Of a stretch of 64,000 nucleotides of DNA, positions 35,424 through 45,394 are shown in pieces; the first letter of the stretch is position 1, and each line of letters begins with the position of its first letter. The DNA comes from Nostoc sp. S4. GTDB taxonomy: Bacteria > Cyanobacteriota > Cyanobacteriia > Cyanobacteriales > Nostocaceae. Location: NCBI GenBank assembly GCA_029379225.1, contig JAQYWR010000014.1:1-64000 (forward strand), in the 5' to 3' direction. A program made the translations under genes and the position numbers. The notes under the pieces were generated by a model. The model ran no database searches. It was not told the origin of the DNA and saw nothing but the letters and a program-made list of their open reading frames with translations.

Positions 35424-36578
35424 ATGAGCAAGTCGCAGCAACAAACACAAGTAAGTCAATTCCTAACCCAAGGAATGCAGATTTATGCCAAGAAAGCTTT
35501 ACAGGCTATAGAACTTTTGTACCAACGCGGAATTAGAAGTTGGTTGAATGGACGTAGTTTGCCAAGCTTTATGAGTTTGTTGTTAATAGGTGCTTTTTTG
35601 AGTATAGGAATTGCCTCCTGTGGAAGCAGTTCGGCTAATAATGCTGATGTCAAGCTGAGGCTAGTTTCCTTTTCTGTTACCAAAGCAGCTCACGATCGGA
35701 TAATTCCTAAATTTGTGCAAAAGTGGAAGCAAGAACACAACCAAAACGTCACATTTGAGCAAAGCTATGGAGGTTCTGGCGCTCAAACGGCTGCTGTAAT
35801 TGCTGGTTCGCAAGAAGCAGATATTGTACATTTGGCACTTCCACTCGATGTAAATAAAATTCAGCAAGCAGGTTTAATTAAATCAGGCTGGGAAATTAAA
35901 TCTCCGAGAAACGGCATTGTTAGTAAATCGGTTGCTGCGATCGTAACGCGCGAAGGCAATCCAAAAAATATTAATACTTGGGCAGACTTGGCAAAAGATG
36001 GCGTGAAAGTGATTGCGGCTAACCCAAAAACTTCTGGTATTGCTATCTGGGAATTCTTGGCTTTTTGGGGTTCGGTGACTCTAGCGGGAGGTGACGAAGC
36101 TACAGCATTAGATTATGTTACCAAAGTTTATAAGAACACTCCTATTTTGACAAAAGATGCTCGTGAAGCAAGCGATTTGTTTTTCCAAAAAGGTCAGGGA
36201 GATGTCTTAATTAACTACGAAAACGAGGTAATCTTGGCACAAAGAACTGGCACGAAGTTGCCTTATGTTGTACCCCAAGTCAATATTTCCATTGATAATC
36301 CTGTAGCCATAGTTGATAGAAACGTCGATAAGCACGGTACAAAAGAAGTTGCACAAGCATTTGTTGATTTCCTTTACTCGACAGAAGCTCAACGAGAATT
36401 TGCAAAATTACAATATCGTCCTGTTAACCCCACTGTCGCCCAAGAAGTAGCATTACAATATCAGCCAATTAAAACTTTATTTACATCTCAAGATTTAGGT
36501 GGCTGGGATATTATCCAGAAAAAGTTTTTTGACCAGGGAGGAATTTTTGACAAAGTGCAAGCTGTAAACAAAGCATAA
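35424..36578 (+). CDS. Sulfate ABC-transporter substrate-binding lipoprotein
   Basis: It is a periplasmic sulfate/thiosulfate-binding protein of the Sbp/CysP type. After a long N-terminus a lipobox reads LSIGIASCGSS (Cys near 66). The mature part shows LRLVSFSVTKAAHDRIIPKF, GGSGAQTAAVIAGSQEADIV, ALPLDVNKIQQAGLI and KTSGIAIWEFLAFWG, all typical. The permease and ATPase genes (cysTWA) are absent here; instead pstSCAB follows 84 bases later. It must therefore work with a transporter encoded elsewhere or be an orphan binder. Confidence 0.92.
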   Translation: MSKSQQQTQVSQFLTQGMQIYAKKALQAIELLYQRGIRSWLNGRSLPSFMSLLLIGAFLSIGIASCGSSSANNADVKLRLVSFSVTKAAHDRIIPKFVQKWKQEHNQNVTFEQSYGGSGAQTAAVIAGSQEADIVHLALPLDVNKIQQAGLIKSGWEIKSPRNGIVSKSVAAIVTREGNPKNINTWADLAKDGVKVIAANPKTSGIAIWEFLAFWGSVTLAGGDEATALDYVTKVYKNTPILTKDAREASDLFFQKGQGDVLINYENEVILAQRTGTKLPYVVPQVNISIDNPVAIVDRNVDKHGTKEVAQAFVDFLYSTEAQREFAKLQYRPVNPTVAQEVALQYQPIKTLFTSQDLGGWDIIQKKFFDQGGIFDKVQAVNKA

Positions 36579-36662
36579 TATCTATTTTTTCATGCAGCAT
36601 TCTCTACTCGCAGATAGCCAAGTATAAGAAATTCTTTAATCACTTTACTCAATTGATAATTT

Positions 36663-37664
36663 ATGAGCTTTCGTAGCAGATTTAAGGATAGCTTTTTGCT
36701 GATATTGTTAATGATTCTTGCTAACAGTATCACTGCTTGTAGCAGGAATGAGGAAAAGAAAAGTCAGGTAAGTATTGATGGTGCAGCCGTAGGTTTTCCT
36801 ATTTCTTTAGCAGTTGCAGAAGAATACGGTAAAGTTAAACCCGAAGCTAAAGTAAGTGTTGCCTCAAGCGGTACTGGTGGTGGTTTTAGTAAATTCTGTA
36901 ATGGCGACCTTGATATAGCTGGTGCTTCTCGCACCATTAGAGATGAAGAAATCAAAAAGTGTCAAAGTAATAATATTAAATTTGTAGAGTTGCCTATAGC
37001 TTTAGATGGCATTGCCGTGATTGCGAATCGCCAAAATAACTTTGCTAAATGTCTAACTATTAAGGAACTGGGTAAAATTTGGGGCGGCAAATCAGATGGC
37101 AAAATATTAAGATGGAATCAAGTTAATTCCAAGTTTCCTAACGAAAAGCTGAAGCTATATGCTCCATCTTCTGATACAGGAACATTCGATTATATGACTC
37201 AAGCTGTAACTGGTAAAGCCAAAAATGGCCGAACAGATTACACTGCAACTCAAAATCAAAACCTTCTCGTTCAAGGAGTTTCAGGTGATGTATCAGCCTT
37301 GGGTTATGTAGGGATATCTTACTATATTCAAAATCAAGAAAAACTGAATCTAGTTGCTGTAGAAAGTCCTACAGGAAAGTGCGAAAAACCAGTTCCGGTA
37401 GATAATGTAATCAAAAATATCTATACACCTTTGTCTCGTCCTCTGTTTATCTATGTCAGTAAAAAATCTTTAGATACTAAGCCAGCAGTAAAAGAATTTG
37501 TAGATTTTTATTTAGAAAATTCTTGGAAGTGGGTAGATAGTGTTGGTTATGTAGCATTACCTGATGAAGCTTACCTCAAAGTCAAACAAAAATTTGCTAC
37601 TGGTGAAACTGGAACAAAGTATAAAAAAGCAAAACCAGGTGAACCGATTACTAACTTTATTTAA
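36663..37664 (+). CDS. pstS: Phosphate ABC-transporter substrate-binding protein
   Basis: This PstS/SphX-type phosphate binder begins with an export segment and lipobox-like SITACSRNE. Ligand-binding loops follow: SSGTGGGFSKFCNGDLDIAG, then ASRTI, and SSDTGTFDYMTQAV. The first loop reads IDGAAVGFPIS where related proteins usually have D-G-S-S-T, so two hydroxyl residues that contact phosphate seem to be lost. The gene leads pstC-pstA-pstB. It is probably induced by phosphate shortage; I could not find a convincing Pho box. Confidence 0.9.
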   Translation: MSFRSRFKDSFLLILLMILANSITACSRNEEKKSQVSIDGAAVGFPISLAVAEEYGKVKPEAKVSVASSGTGGGFSKFCNGDLDIAGASRTIRDEEIKKCQSNNIKFVELPIALDGIAVIANRQNNFAKCLTIKELGKIWGGKSDGKILRWNQVNSKFPNEKLKLYAPSSDTGTFDYMTQAVTGKAKNGRTDYTATQNQNLLVQGVSGDVSALGYVGISYYIQNQEKLNLVAVESPTGKCEKPVPVDNVIKNIYTPLSRPLFIYVSKKSLDTKPAVKEFVDFYLENSWKWVDSVGYVALPDEAYLKVKQKFATGETGTKYKKAKPGEPITNFI

Positions 37665-37713
37665 ATAAAGTCTCATCCATTGTAGTTTAATTTTAGTGAT
37701 AAGTTAATTGTTT

Positions 37714-38655
37714 ATGCAAAATGCAAATTCTCAAGACGCTCCTTATTTACAATCCAGAGAGTCACTGGAGAAAAATGCATCTGAAGATATTTCAGAAAAG
37801 ATTATTGCAGGGATTTTATTTGCTTGTGCTTTAGTCTCGGTTTTCACTACTTTTGGGATTGTTGTAATTATTTTTCAGGAGACATTCGGTTTTTTCCAAG
37901 AAGTCTCCTTTGCCCAATTCTTTCTTGATACTAAATGGACACCTTTATTTGCTGATAAACATTTTGGTGTTTGGCCATTGATTAATGGCACTTTCTTGAC
38001 TACAACTATTGCAATGGCAGTTGCTATTCCTTTAGGTTTATCTTCTGCTATTTATTTAAGTGAGTATGCTCAACCCAAAGTAGCAGCAATTTTACGTCCA
38101 GCAGTAGAACTTTTAGCAGGAGTACCAACAGTAGTCTATGGTTACTTTGCATTGTTATTCGTTACACCATTACTGCGGAATATTATCCCTTTAGAAATTT
38201 TTAATGCCTTAAGTGCTGGGTTGATGATGGGGATAATGATTACTCCTACGGTTGGTTCTATCAGCTTAGATGCTATCCGAGCAGTTCCACGTTCTTTGCG
38301 AGAAGGAGCCTATGCAATAGGCATCACTAAACTGGAAACTATTTTTAAAGTAGTTCTACCAGCGGCACTTTCTGGAATCATAGCCTCGATTATTTTGGGT
38401 ATTTCTCGAGCTGTGGGTGAAACAATGACTGTTCTCATCGCTGCCGGACAACAACCAAGGCTAACTGTTAATTTTACAGAATCAATAGAAACAATGACAG
38501 CTTACATGGCACAAATTTCTGGTGGAGATAGTCCGCGTGGTAGTCTCAATTTCAAGACATTATATGCTGTAGGTGCTGTTCTGTTTCTACTTACCTTGAC
38601 TTTGAATATTGTTAGTTACTGGATTGCTAATCGCTTTAAAGAAAAATACGACTAA
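37714..38655 (+). CDS. pstC: Phosphate ABC-transporter permease PstC
   Basis: It is a six-helix inner-membrane permease with the binding-protein-dependent transport motif [20 protein letters not shown] (EAA loop). The start [20 protein letters not shown] is typical of PstC. ATG 37714 is preferred to TTG 37708. It stops 6 bases before pstA, indicating co-transcription. Confidence 0.95.
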   Translation: MQNANSQDAPYLQSRESLEKNASEDISEKIIAGILFACALVSVFTTFGIVVIIFQETFGFFQEVSFAQFFLDTKWTPLFADKHFGVWPLINGTFLTTTIAMAVAIPLGLSSAIYLSEYAQPKVAAILRPAVELLAGVPTVVYGYFALLFVTPLLRNIIPLEIFNALSAGLMMGIMITPTVGSISLDAIRAVPRSLREGAYAIGITKLETIFKVVLPAALSGIIASIILGISRAVGETMTVLIAAGQQPRLTVNFTESIETMTAYMAQISGGDSPRGSLNFKTLYAVGAVLFLLTLTLNIVSYWIANRFKEKYD

Positions 38656-38661
38656 ATAGAT

Positions 38662-39561
38662 ATGGCTACAAGTTATCAACAAAATGATTCTCTAGATTCG
38701 GCGGCAGAATTTACTGATAATGTTGAAAGTAGGGAGACATTAGGAAAAGTATTTGAAGTACTTTTTTTATTAGGATTGCTGATTGGTTTATTTATCTTGG
38801 TGTTGCTACTATTTGATATTTTGCGAGACGGATTAGGCAGATTTTTATCACCCGGCTTTCTCACACAAACTCCTTCTCGTTTTCCTGACCAAGGTGGTAT
38901 TCGTCCTGCAATTATCAGCAGTATCCTTTTGGGGGCTGTTGTGATTTTCGTGACTGTACCAATTGGTGTTGGAGCAGCTCTATATCTAGAAGAATATGCA
39001 CCTAAAGCTTGGTGGACAGCGATTGTTGAGATTAATATCAGCAATCTAGCAGGAGTACCTTCTATTGTTTATGGATTACTGGGTTTAGGAGTTTTTAATT
39101 ATCTGCTTGGGTTCGGTCCCGCTTTGATTTCTGGAGCATTGACTTTATCTTTATTATCTTTACCAGTAATTATTGTCACAGCTAGAGAAGCAATTCGTGC
39201 CGTCCCAGATTCTTTAAGAAATGCTTCTTACGGATTAGGTGTTACTAAATGGCGAACTATTAGCCATCATGTCATACCTTATGCTGTTCCTGGTATCCTA
39301 ACTGGGGTGATTATCTCTATATCCCGTGCTATTGGTGATGCAGCGTCTTTAATTGTTGTAGGTGCTGTGGGTTTTCTTACCTTTAACCCTGGTTTATTCC
39401 AGAGATTTATGGCTTTACCTATTCAAATTTATAGCTATATCACTCGTCCAGAACCAGGTTTTGCTAGTGCAGCAGCAGCCACAATTATTGCATTGTTAGT
39501 TTTGATTTTGGTTTTAAATGGTTTAGCAATTTATATTAGGCAACGCTTTACAATAAGTTAG
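38662..39561 (+). CDS. pstA: Phosphate ABC-transporter permease PstA
   Basis: This is the second permease of the phosphate transporter, with six hydrophobic helices and the EAA loop NASYGLGVTKWRTISHHVIP. GGIRPAIISSILLGAVVIFV and EINISNLAGVPSIVYGLLGL are conserved PstA segments. It begins 6 bases after pstC and is followed by pstB after about 105 bases. Confidence 0.95.
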   Translation: MATSYQQNDSLDSAAEFTDNVESRETLGKVFEVLFLLGLLIGLFILVLLLFDILRDGLGRFLSPGFLTQTPSRFPDQGGIRPAIISSILLGAVVIFVTVPIGVGAALYLEEYAPKAWWTAIVEINISNLAGVPSIVYGLLGLGVFNYLLGFGPALISGALTLSLLSLPVIIVTAREAIRAVPDSLRNASYGLGVTKWRTISHHVIPYAVPGILTGVIISISRAIGDAASLIVVGAVGFLTFNPGLFQRFMALPIQIYSYITRPEPGFASAAAATIIALLVLILVLNGLAIYIRQRFTIS

Positions 39562-39666
39562 GTAATTGATATGAATTCAATATTAACAAGCTTGAATAAA
39601 TGAATAATATTCAGTAGGTATACAACTATAATTGAAGAATTTTTTCTCAAATTTGGAGACGAAAAA

Positions 39667-40494
39667 ATGACTTACAGCAATAGAAGAAGCCAACAAGATA
39701 GTGCTACACTAGAACCAGTAAATACAGTATTTAATGCTGAAGGAGTGAAAGTATACTACGGCGGATTTCTAGCACTTTTAGATGTTTACTTAAAAATTCC
39801 AGAAAAACAAATTATTGCTTTTATTGGGCCTTCAGGATGTGGTAAAAGTACTCTACTACGTTGCTTCAATAGGATGAATGATTTAATTCCTGGAGCAAAG
39901 GTAGAGGGAAGATTGAATTATCGCGATCGCAATATTTATGACCCGAAAATCAATTCTGTAAAATTGCGCCGCCAAGTCGGAATGGTTTTTCAAAGACCGA
40001 ATCCTTTTCCGAAGTCAATATACGAAAATATTGCCTTTGGCCCCCGTTCTAACGGTTATAAAGGTAACATTGATGACTTGGTGGAAGATTCTCTCAGACG
40101 CGCTGCTATCTGGGATGAAGTCAAAGACAAACTCAAACAAAAAGGTACTGCATTATCTGGGGGACAACAGCAACGGCTTTGCATCGCCAGAGCGATCGCT
40201 ATGAAACCAGATGTATTATTAATGGATGAACCATGCTCTGCTCTTGACCCAATTTCTAGCCGCCAAGTAGAAGAATTGTGCTTAGAACTCAAGCAACAAT
40301 ACACTATCATCATAGTGACTCACAACATGCAGCAAGCTTCCAGAGTCGCAGATTTTACGGCTTTCTTCAATACAGAAATTGACGAGCATGGCAAACGTCG
40401 GGGAAAATTAGTTGAGTTCAGTCCGACACTGCAAATGTTCAGTTCTCCTCAAACCAAAGAAGCTGAGGATTATATCAGTGGACGTTTCGGTTAA
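39667..40494 (+). CDS. pstB: Phosphate ABC-transporter ATPase PstB
   Basis: PstB powers phosphate import. Walker A is GPSGCGKST, the Q-loop is [14 protein letters not shown], the signature is [16 protein letters not shown], and Walker B is [13 protein letters not shown], followed by the H-loop IVTHNMQQA. Length (275) is normal. A GGAGACGAAAAA ribosome site precedes ATG 39667. It ends the pst cluster; phoU is not adjacent. Confidence 0.96.
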   Translation: MTYSNRRSQQDSATLEPVNTVFNAEGVKVYYGGFLALLDVYLKIPEKQIIAFIGPSGCGKSTLLRCFNRMNDLIPGAKVEGRLNYRDRNIYDPKINSVKLRRQVGMVFQRPNPFPKSIYENIAFGPRSNGYKGNIDDLVEDSLRRAAIWDEVKDKLKQKGTALSGGQQQRLCIARAIAMKPDVLLMDEPCSALDPISSRQVEELCLELKQQYTIIIVTHNMQQASRVADFTAFFNTEIDEHGKRRGKLVEFSPTLQMFSSPQTKEAEDYISGRFG

Positions 40495-40655
40495 ATAGAC
40501 ATTACAGGGGAAGGAGAAAGGTAAAAGCCAAGTTGAGTTGTGAGCAACTATTATTCCCTTGCACTTTGATTTAAACAACCATTCTGGAAAATATGCTGAG
40601 GCTTGATAGTACTTGACTGAAGTAAAATTTCAGTCAAGTACTTATACTGTGTATT

Positions 40656-41081
40656 ATGTTTAAGTCTTTGTCGTTTGCCTTAATTGCATTTAGTGTTTTC
40701 ACAGCATCCATTAATAATCCCGATATTACCTTGGCGGGAACATGTGCTTCTAAATGCGGACCGCGTCCAATTCAATTTACCCCTGGACAACACATCCAGA
40801 TTGAAGTTGTAAATAGCACACCAAATTTGATAAGAATTCAAAAACCCTCTGGGACTGACGCGATATCTTTGAATCCAGGACAAAAATTAAATTTAGAACA
40901 AATAGAGGGTACAGAGCCAAATACATCTTTAATATTTTGGAGTGAAAAGGGTTTATCACTACAAGCAATCGTCTCAAAACCGAACTTTGGCACATTGCGC
41001 CTGGAACTTCGTCCGACTTGGCGCGCTCCTGGCGATCGCTCGTTATATATTATGGATGATGGTAGGATAAACGTGTTTTAA
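40656..41081 (+). CDS. Secreted protein of unknown function
   Basis: A signal peptide (MFKSLSFALIAFSVFTASIN ... TLAG) precedes a 115-residue, beta-rich mature region with a CASKCG motif at its start and phrases such as IQFTPGQHIQIEVVNSTPNL and LRLELRPTW. I recognise it only as a cyanobacterial exported protein. It follows pstB by 161 bases and precedes recJ. Confidence 0.6.
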   Translation: MFKSLSFALIAFSVFTASINNPDITLAGTCASKCGPRPIQFTPGQHIQIEVVNSTPNLIRIQKPSGTDAISLNPGQKLNLEQIEGTEPNTSLIFWSEKGLSLQAIVSKPNFGTLRLELRPTWRAPGDRSLYIMDDGRINVF

Positions 41082-41165
41082 CAGATAGCAAATAGTGTTA
41101 TGAGTTATGAGTTAAGAAACAACTTCAAATTCAATACTCATAACTGAAAACTCCTAACTTTTATT

Positions 41166-43301
41166 GTGCTAGACCGACCTTTAACTGAACCCTCAAAACA
41201 ATCCAAGCGCTTACCTAATCAACGCTGGCAAATTTATCCCCAAAAACGAAAATTTGCCCAAAATATAGCAGTTTTGACAAATATTTCACCCATTATCAGC
41301 CAATTGTTGATTAATCGCGGTATAGAAACACCAGAACAAGTACAAGCATTTTTAAATCCAGAGTCTTTAGTCTTACCTTCGCCGTTGGAGGAATTCCCAG
41401 ATTTGGCGATTAGTTTGGAGTTGTTGCAAAATGCGATCGCCTCTCAAGCAAAAATCGCTATTTGTGGTGACTATGATGCTGATGGCATGACTAGCACTGC
41501 TTTACTTTTGCGTAGTCTCCGCACTTTAGGCGCACAAGTAGATTATGCTATTCCCAGTCGAATGCACGAAGGCTACGGGATTAATAAACGCATAGTTGAA
41601 GAATTTCATAACGAAGGTGTGGGACTAATTCTCACTGTAGACAATGGTATTTCTGCATTTGAACCAATAGCTAGAGCCAGAGAACTTGGCCTTAAAGTTA
41701 TTATTACCGACCACCACGACATCCCCCAAAAACTACCACCAGCTAATGCTATCCTCAACCCCAAACTCATAGCAGAATCCTCACCTTATCGGGGTGTTGC
41801 TGGTGTTGGTGTCGCCTACATATTGGCAGTGTCTCTAGCACAACAGTTAGGGGAGACTAAAGGCTTAATTAGACCGATGCTAGCATTATTTACACTGGGG
41901 ACGATCGCAGATTTAGCTCCTTTAACTGGTGTCAATCGTCGCTGGGTGAAACGCGGTTTACAGCATTTACCTAAATCCAATTTACCTGGAATCCAGGCGT
42001 TGATTCAGGTAGCTGGAGTGCAAGCGAGGGGAGATGAGGGAGCAGGGGAGCATACTTCGATTGCGCTCAGTAACCGGGGGAGCAGAGGAGCAGAGGATAA
42101 AATTCCCAAATTCCAAATCCCAAATCCCAAATCCCTCAAGCCCGAAGATATCGGGTTTCGTTTAGGACCGCGAATTAATGCTATTGGTCGGATTGGTAAT
42201 CCTCTGACTGTGATTGAACTGCTAACTACAGATGATATGGGAGTGGCGCTCGAAAGAGCAATGCAGTGCGAACAAATCAACGCCTCTCGCCAGCAGATGT
42301 GCGAGCAAATTGAACAAGAAGCGATCGCTTTTGTAGAGACAGAATTTGTAGCATCTTTACAGCAAGACCGTATATTAGTTGTTGTGCAACCCAATTGGCA
42401 TCACGGCGTTATCGGTATCGTTGCCTCCCGCTTGGTGGAACGCTACGGCGTCCCTGTGTTCATTGGTACGTATGAAGACGAGCAACACATCCGCGGTTCA
42501 GCACGAGGAATTCCTGAGTTTGATGTGTTTGCAGCTTTAGAAGCTTGTCATGATTTATTAGGGAAATTTGGCGGACACAAAGCAGCCGGCGGATTTTCTC
42601 TACCAGCAGAAAATTTGCCAGGATTGCGATCGCGTTTGATTGAGTTTGCCAACGGATGTCTGGAACCCCAACATCTCAAGCCTCTACTGAAAATTGATGC
42701 CGAAGTCAACCTCAATCAAATCAATCAGCAGCTTTATCAACAGCTTAATGCTCTGCATCCTTGCGGTATCGATAATCCCGATCCCATTTTTTGGACACCT
42801 AATGTCCAAGTGGTTGAGCAACAAATTGTTGGCAAGGGTCATATCAAACTGACAATTGCTCAAACTGTCGAAGGTCAACAGTATACAATTAAAGCGATCG
42901 CTTGGCGTTGGCGCGATTACTTCCGCTTACCATCACGAGTGGATGTCGCTTATAAACTGCGAGAGAATCATTTTAACGGTAACACTACCATCGAGCTAGA
43001 GTTAGTAGGTGTGAGATTACCAATTCAGGCTCAGCAATTTTCTGTTTCGCCGCCTACCTCTTCAAGCACCACTTTTGAATATAACCAGCGACAATATACT
43101 TGTGGTTTCTATAAAAATGGTTTGGCAGCAGAATTAAGAATTAAAAATCCTGAAGGCAAAATCTTGGCTATGCAACCAGGACAGGTAAACGGTTTGCTTG
43201 GCACTAATCGTCAAGATGCCAAAGAAGTTGATATTTCTCAACCACAGTATGAGAGTATTATCCAGGCAGCTCTTCAAGCTTTATCATTAGGAAGTGCTTA
43301 G
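41166..43301 (+). CDS. recJ: Single-strand-DNA exonuclease RecJ
   Basis: RecJ is a 5'-3' ssDNA exonuclease of recombination and repair. DHH-family motifs are ICGDYDADGMTSTALLLRSL, LTVDNGIS and ITDHHDIPQKLP, with the DHHA1 part reading RGSARGIPEFDVFAALEACH and FGGHKAAGGFSL. The start is GTG 41166. An insertion of about 38 residues (ARGDEGAGEHTS ... KIPKFQIPNPKS), derived from a spacer-type repeat, splits the first and second DHH halves. Because the frame is kept, the enzyme may still work. Confidence 0.95.
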   Translation: MLDRPLTEPSKQSKRLPNQRWQIYPQKRKFAQNIAVLTNISPIISQLLINRGIETPEQVQAFLNPESLVLPSPLEEFPDLAISLELLQNAIASQAKIAICGDYDADGMTSTALLLRSLRTLGAQVDYAIPSRMHEGYGINKRIVEEFHNEGVGLILTVDNGISAFEPIARARELGLKVIITDHHDIPQKLPPANAILNPKLIAESSPYRGVAGVGVAYILAVSLAQQLGETKGLIRPMLALFTLGTIADLAPLTGVNRRWVKRGLQHLPKSNLPGIQALIQVAGVQARGDEGAGEHTSIALSNRGSRGAEDKIPKFQIPNPKSLKPEDIGFRLGPRINAIGRIGNPLTVIELLTTDDMGVALERAMQCEQINASRQQMCEQIEQEAIAFVETEFVASLQQDRILVVVQPNWHHGVIGIVASRLVERYGVPVFIGTYEDEQHIRGSARGIPEFDVFAALEACHDLLGKFGGHKAAGGFSLPAENLPGLRSRLIEFANGCLEPQHLKPLLKIDAEVNLNQINQQLYQQLNALHPCGIDNPDPIFWTPNVQVVEQQIVGKGHIKLTIAQTVEGQQYTIKAIAWRWRDYFRLPSRVDVAYKLRENHFNGNTTIELELVGVRLPIQAQQFSVSPPTSSSTTFEYNQRQYTCGFYKNGLAAELRIKNPEGKILAMQPGQVNGLLGTNRQDAKEVDISQPQYESIIQAALQALSLGSA
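42025..42140 (+). repeat. Spacer-type repeat inside recJ
   Basis: This part of recJ reads GGGGAGATGAGGGAGCAGGG, then CGGGGGAGCAGAGGAGCAGA and finally AAATTCCAAATCCCAAATCC, phrases that are otherwise found only in cyanobacterial spacers. It is in frame and has no counterpart in typical RecJ. Confidence 0.7.
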
Positions 43302-43739
43302 TTAAGAATTAGGAGTTAGGAGTTGTGGTTTCTTTATTACAGCAACAGCAAGGTGGTTAGGACATCAACAGATGATAAAACCTAGACAAAAACCGAAAAG
43401 TCGGAGCTGCGGCTTCTGCCGTTAGTGCAGCGGTAGGGAGTCTGCGAGCGTCTGTGAACTTTTCAAGACAAAGACTTTTTACTCAGTCCCTAGTCTCTAG
43501 TCACCAATTCCCTGCTATAACTTTTCACTTCTAACCTTGGGAATGAGAGTGCTGATTTATAAGTTAGGAGTTACAGCAGATTTCAAGCAGGGTGAAGTAC
43601 ACAACGATTCGTCTGGTAGCCAAGTAGAAAAACTGTTTCACTCCTCAACTCACCAATTCTGCTGCATAAGTTAAGAAGAAAATTTTGATTTCTCACTCTT
43701 AACTCTCAATTATTAACTCTCAATCAGCACTCAGTATTC
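43302..43739. other. Repeat-rich spacer between recJ and psb30
   Basis: The spacer is dominated by 'ttaggagttagg' and 'taactctcaa' phrases and by a GC-rich repeat near 43400-43455 (GCGGCTTCTGCCGTTAGTGC). No gene was recognised. Confidence 0.55.
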
Positions 43740-43883
43740 TTAGAGGTTACCGTTGCGAAATGCTAGCACAAAGATTACCGCTGGCCCAGCAATCACGATT
43801 AGCGCCACGGACAGTAATTGAAAAATAACTTCCCAATTGATGCTGGTAAAAGCGTTAAACAAATCAGACACAGCGTCAAACAT
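43740..43883 (-). CDS. psb30: Photosystem II protein Psb30 (Ycf12)
   Basis: Psb30 is a single-helix subunit at the edge of photosystem II that stabilises the complex. The 47-residue protein reads [20 protein letters not shown] and ends [11 protein letters not shown], the conserved Psb30 pattern. ATG 43883 was chosen over an upstream in-frame ATG because of the strong AGGAGGAGAAAAGGAAAA ribosome site and the family length. Confidence 0.93.
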   Translation of the reverse strand: MFDAVSDLFNAFTSINWEVIFQLLSVALIVIAGPAVIFVLAFRNGNL

Positions 43884-44328
43884 TTTTCCTTTTCTCCTCC
43901 TAATTTGGTTTAAAAAATTCAATAACTTTGTTAGAAACCCGCAATCGATCATATCTGGCCGCAGGCTGTAAGATTTAATTTACTTAACAAAATTATAAGA
44001 AAAAACATAAAATATGAGGAATCGGAGATTGGGGAACTCGATTCCCCCACGTTAGGGAAGCGGGGCGTACTCCTTTCCTACGGAACGCTACGCGAACAAG
44101 CAAGCTACGCGTAGCGTCTGGTAGAGAAGCCCAGTCAGGATTAGGGGCATGGGCAATAAAGAATAAGATTAAAAATACTTTTTTCAATTCCCAGTATGCA
44201 ATCCTCACAGATGTTCTCAATTAGGTAGAATACAGACGTTCATAGGGTAGTACAGCTGTGCTGCCCTATAAGGTGTTGCATCCAAACGACAATCGCTATA
44301 ATACCCAGTACCTAATCCCCAATCCCAA
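43884..44328. other. Spacer upstream of psb30 with dispersed repeat
   Basis: The promoter of psb30 must lie here. A Nostoc-type repeat (listed separately) fills the middle. No other gene was recognised. Confidence 0.5.
44035..44135. repeat. Dispersed palindromic repeat
   Basis: It contains CGGAACGCTACGCGAACAAG and CTACGCGTAGCGTCTGGTAG, self-complementary words of the same type as those inside omp85 and at 30586-30612. Confidence 0.65.
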
Positions 44329-44679
44329 ATGACAACTTGGCAATGTGTAAAACAATGTGGAGCCTGCTGTCATCTCGATCCAGCAGAGCGTCCAGATTTG
44401 GATGAGTATCTCTCGCCTCCAGAACTAGAACTTTACCTTAGCATGGTAGGTGAAGGAGGATGGTGCATTAATTTTGACCACACGATGCGAGAGTGCCGCA
44501 TCTACCCAAATCGTCCGCGCTTCTGCCGCGTAGAATCAGAAGTCTTTCAAGATATGTATGGGATTGAACCGGAAGAACTCAATGATTTTGCCATTGACTG
44601 CTGTCGTCAGCAAATAGAGGGAGTATACGGCGATCGCAGTTTAGAAATACTCCGGTTCGATCGAGCTATTGGCTTTTGA
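44329..44679 (+). CDS. YkgJ-type cysteine-cluster protein
   Basis: The 116-residue protein has CVKQCGACCHL at the N-terminus, then GWCINFDHTMRECRIYPNRP and FCRVES, the CxxxCxxCC...C...CxxYxxRPxxCR pattern of the YkgJ/UPF0153 family. These cysteines probably bind zinc or an Fe-S cluster. Function unknown. The gene stands alone, transcribed away from psb30. Confidence 0.88.
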   Translation: MTTWQCVKQCGACCHLDPAERPDLDEYLSPPELELYLSMVGEGGWCINFDHTMRECRIYPNRPRFCRVESEVFQDMYGIEPEELNDFAIDCCRQQIEGVYGDRSLEILRFDRAIGF

Positions 44680-44889
44680 TACTCCAATGCTGATTTTTTG
44701 TTTGAGGGACTTCCAGAAAATAAATTATTCCATTTCACGCCCATTAAAACGACTTTCTCTCCCCCTACCCCTACTTCCTGCCCTCAAAGCGATGGAATAT
44801 TTTTTTAATTAGAAGTCCCTGGGGTTGCAATTTATGATAAAAATCTGAGAAAATGATAGAAATATGAAAACAATCTAGCAACAAAACTA

Positions 44890-45327
44890 TTGCCTGTGAA
44901 ACTACATTCTGCACCTTTAGGTATTTCTGGCATATCTTCATCTGAGATAGACCTAAAACTCGAAGATAGCGATGATTTGAATTTAACCCCTGCTCGCTGC
45001 CTGCCAGTTCAGCCTGAAGTTGCCAATAATCCTCAAAAGCAGAAATCAGGGCTAGTAGTTTTTGGTACAACCTTTATAACTATCTTTTTAGCAGAAATTG
45101 GAGATAAGACTCAGCTATCCACCCTATTAATGAGTGCAGAATCTCATTCGCCGTGGATAGTATTCATCGGATCTGCGGCTGCACTCATAACCACCAGTTT
45201 ATTAGGTGTACTTTTAGGTGGTTGGATAGCCACCCGACTGAGCCCGAAAACAGTAGAAAAATCAGCAGGCGTGATGTTATTGTTGATTTCTCTAATGCTG
45301 TTTTGGGATGTATTTATTGGTTATTAG
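44890..45327 (+). CDS. Half-size UPF0016/GDT1 cation transporter, first partner
   Basis: The family motif E-x-G-D-K-[TS] appears in FLAEIGDKTQLSTLLM. Three hydrophobic helices are predicted, half of the usual six. The N-terminal 55 residues are soluble. The start is TTG 44890 or GTG 44896. UPF0016 members in cyanobacteria (Mnx) and plants export Mn2+ or move Ca2+. A second half-size gene follows 67 bases later, and together they would make the two motifs of a full transporter. Confidence 0.88.
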   Translation: MPVKLHSAPLGISGISSSEIDLKLEDSDDLNLTPARCLPVQPEVANNPQKQKSGLVVFGTTFITIFLAEIGDKTQLSTLLMSAESHSPWIVFIGSAAALITTSLLGVLLGGWIATRLSPKTVEKSAGVMLLLISLMLFWDVFIGY

Positions 45328-45394
45328 TTATTGGCTATCGATTATTAATTATTCCCTTCTGTCCCCTACACTCCTCATACTCTGTTCTAATAAT

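Noticed and set aside
36579..36662. Pho box upstream of pstS
   Set aside because: I looked for tandem CTTAACCT-like octamers and saw none that fit; only weak CTTTAATC-like words are present.
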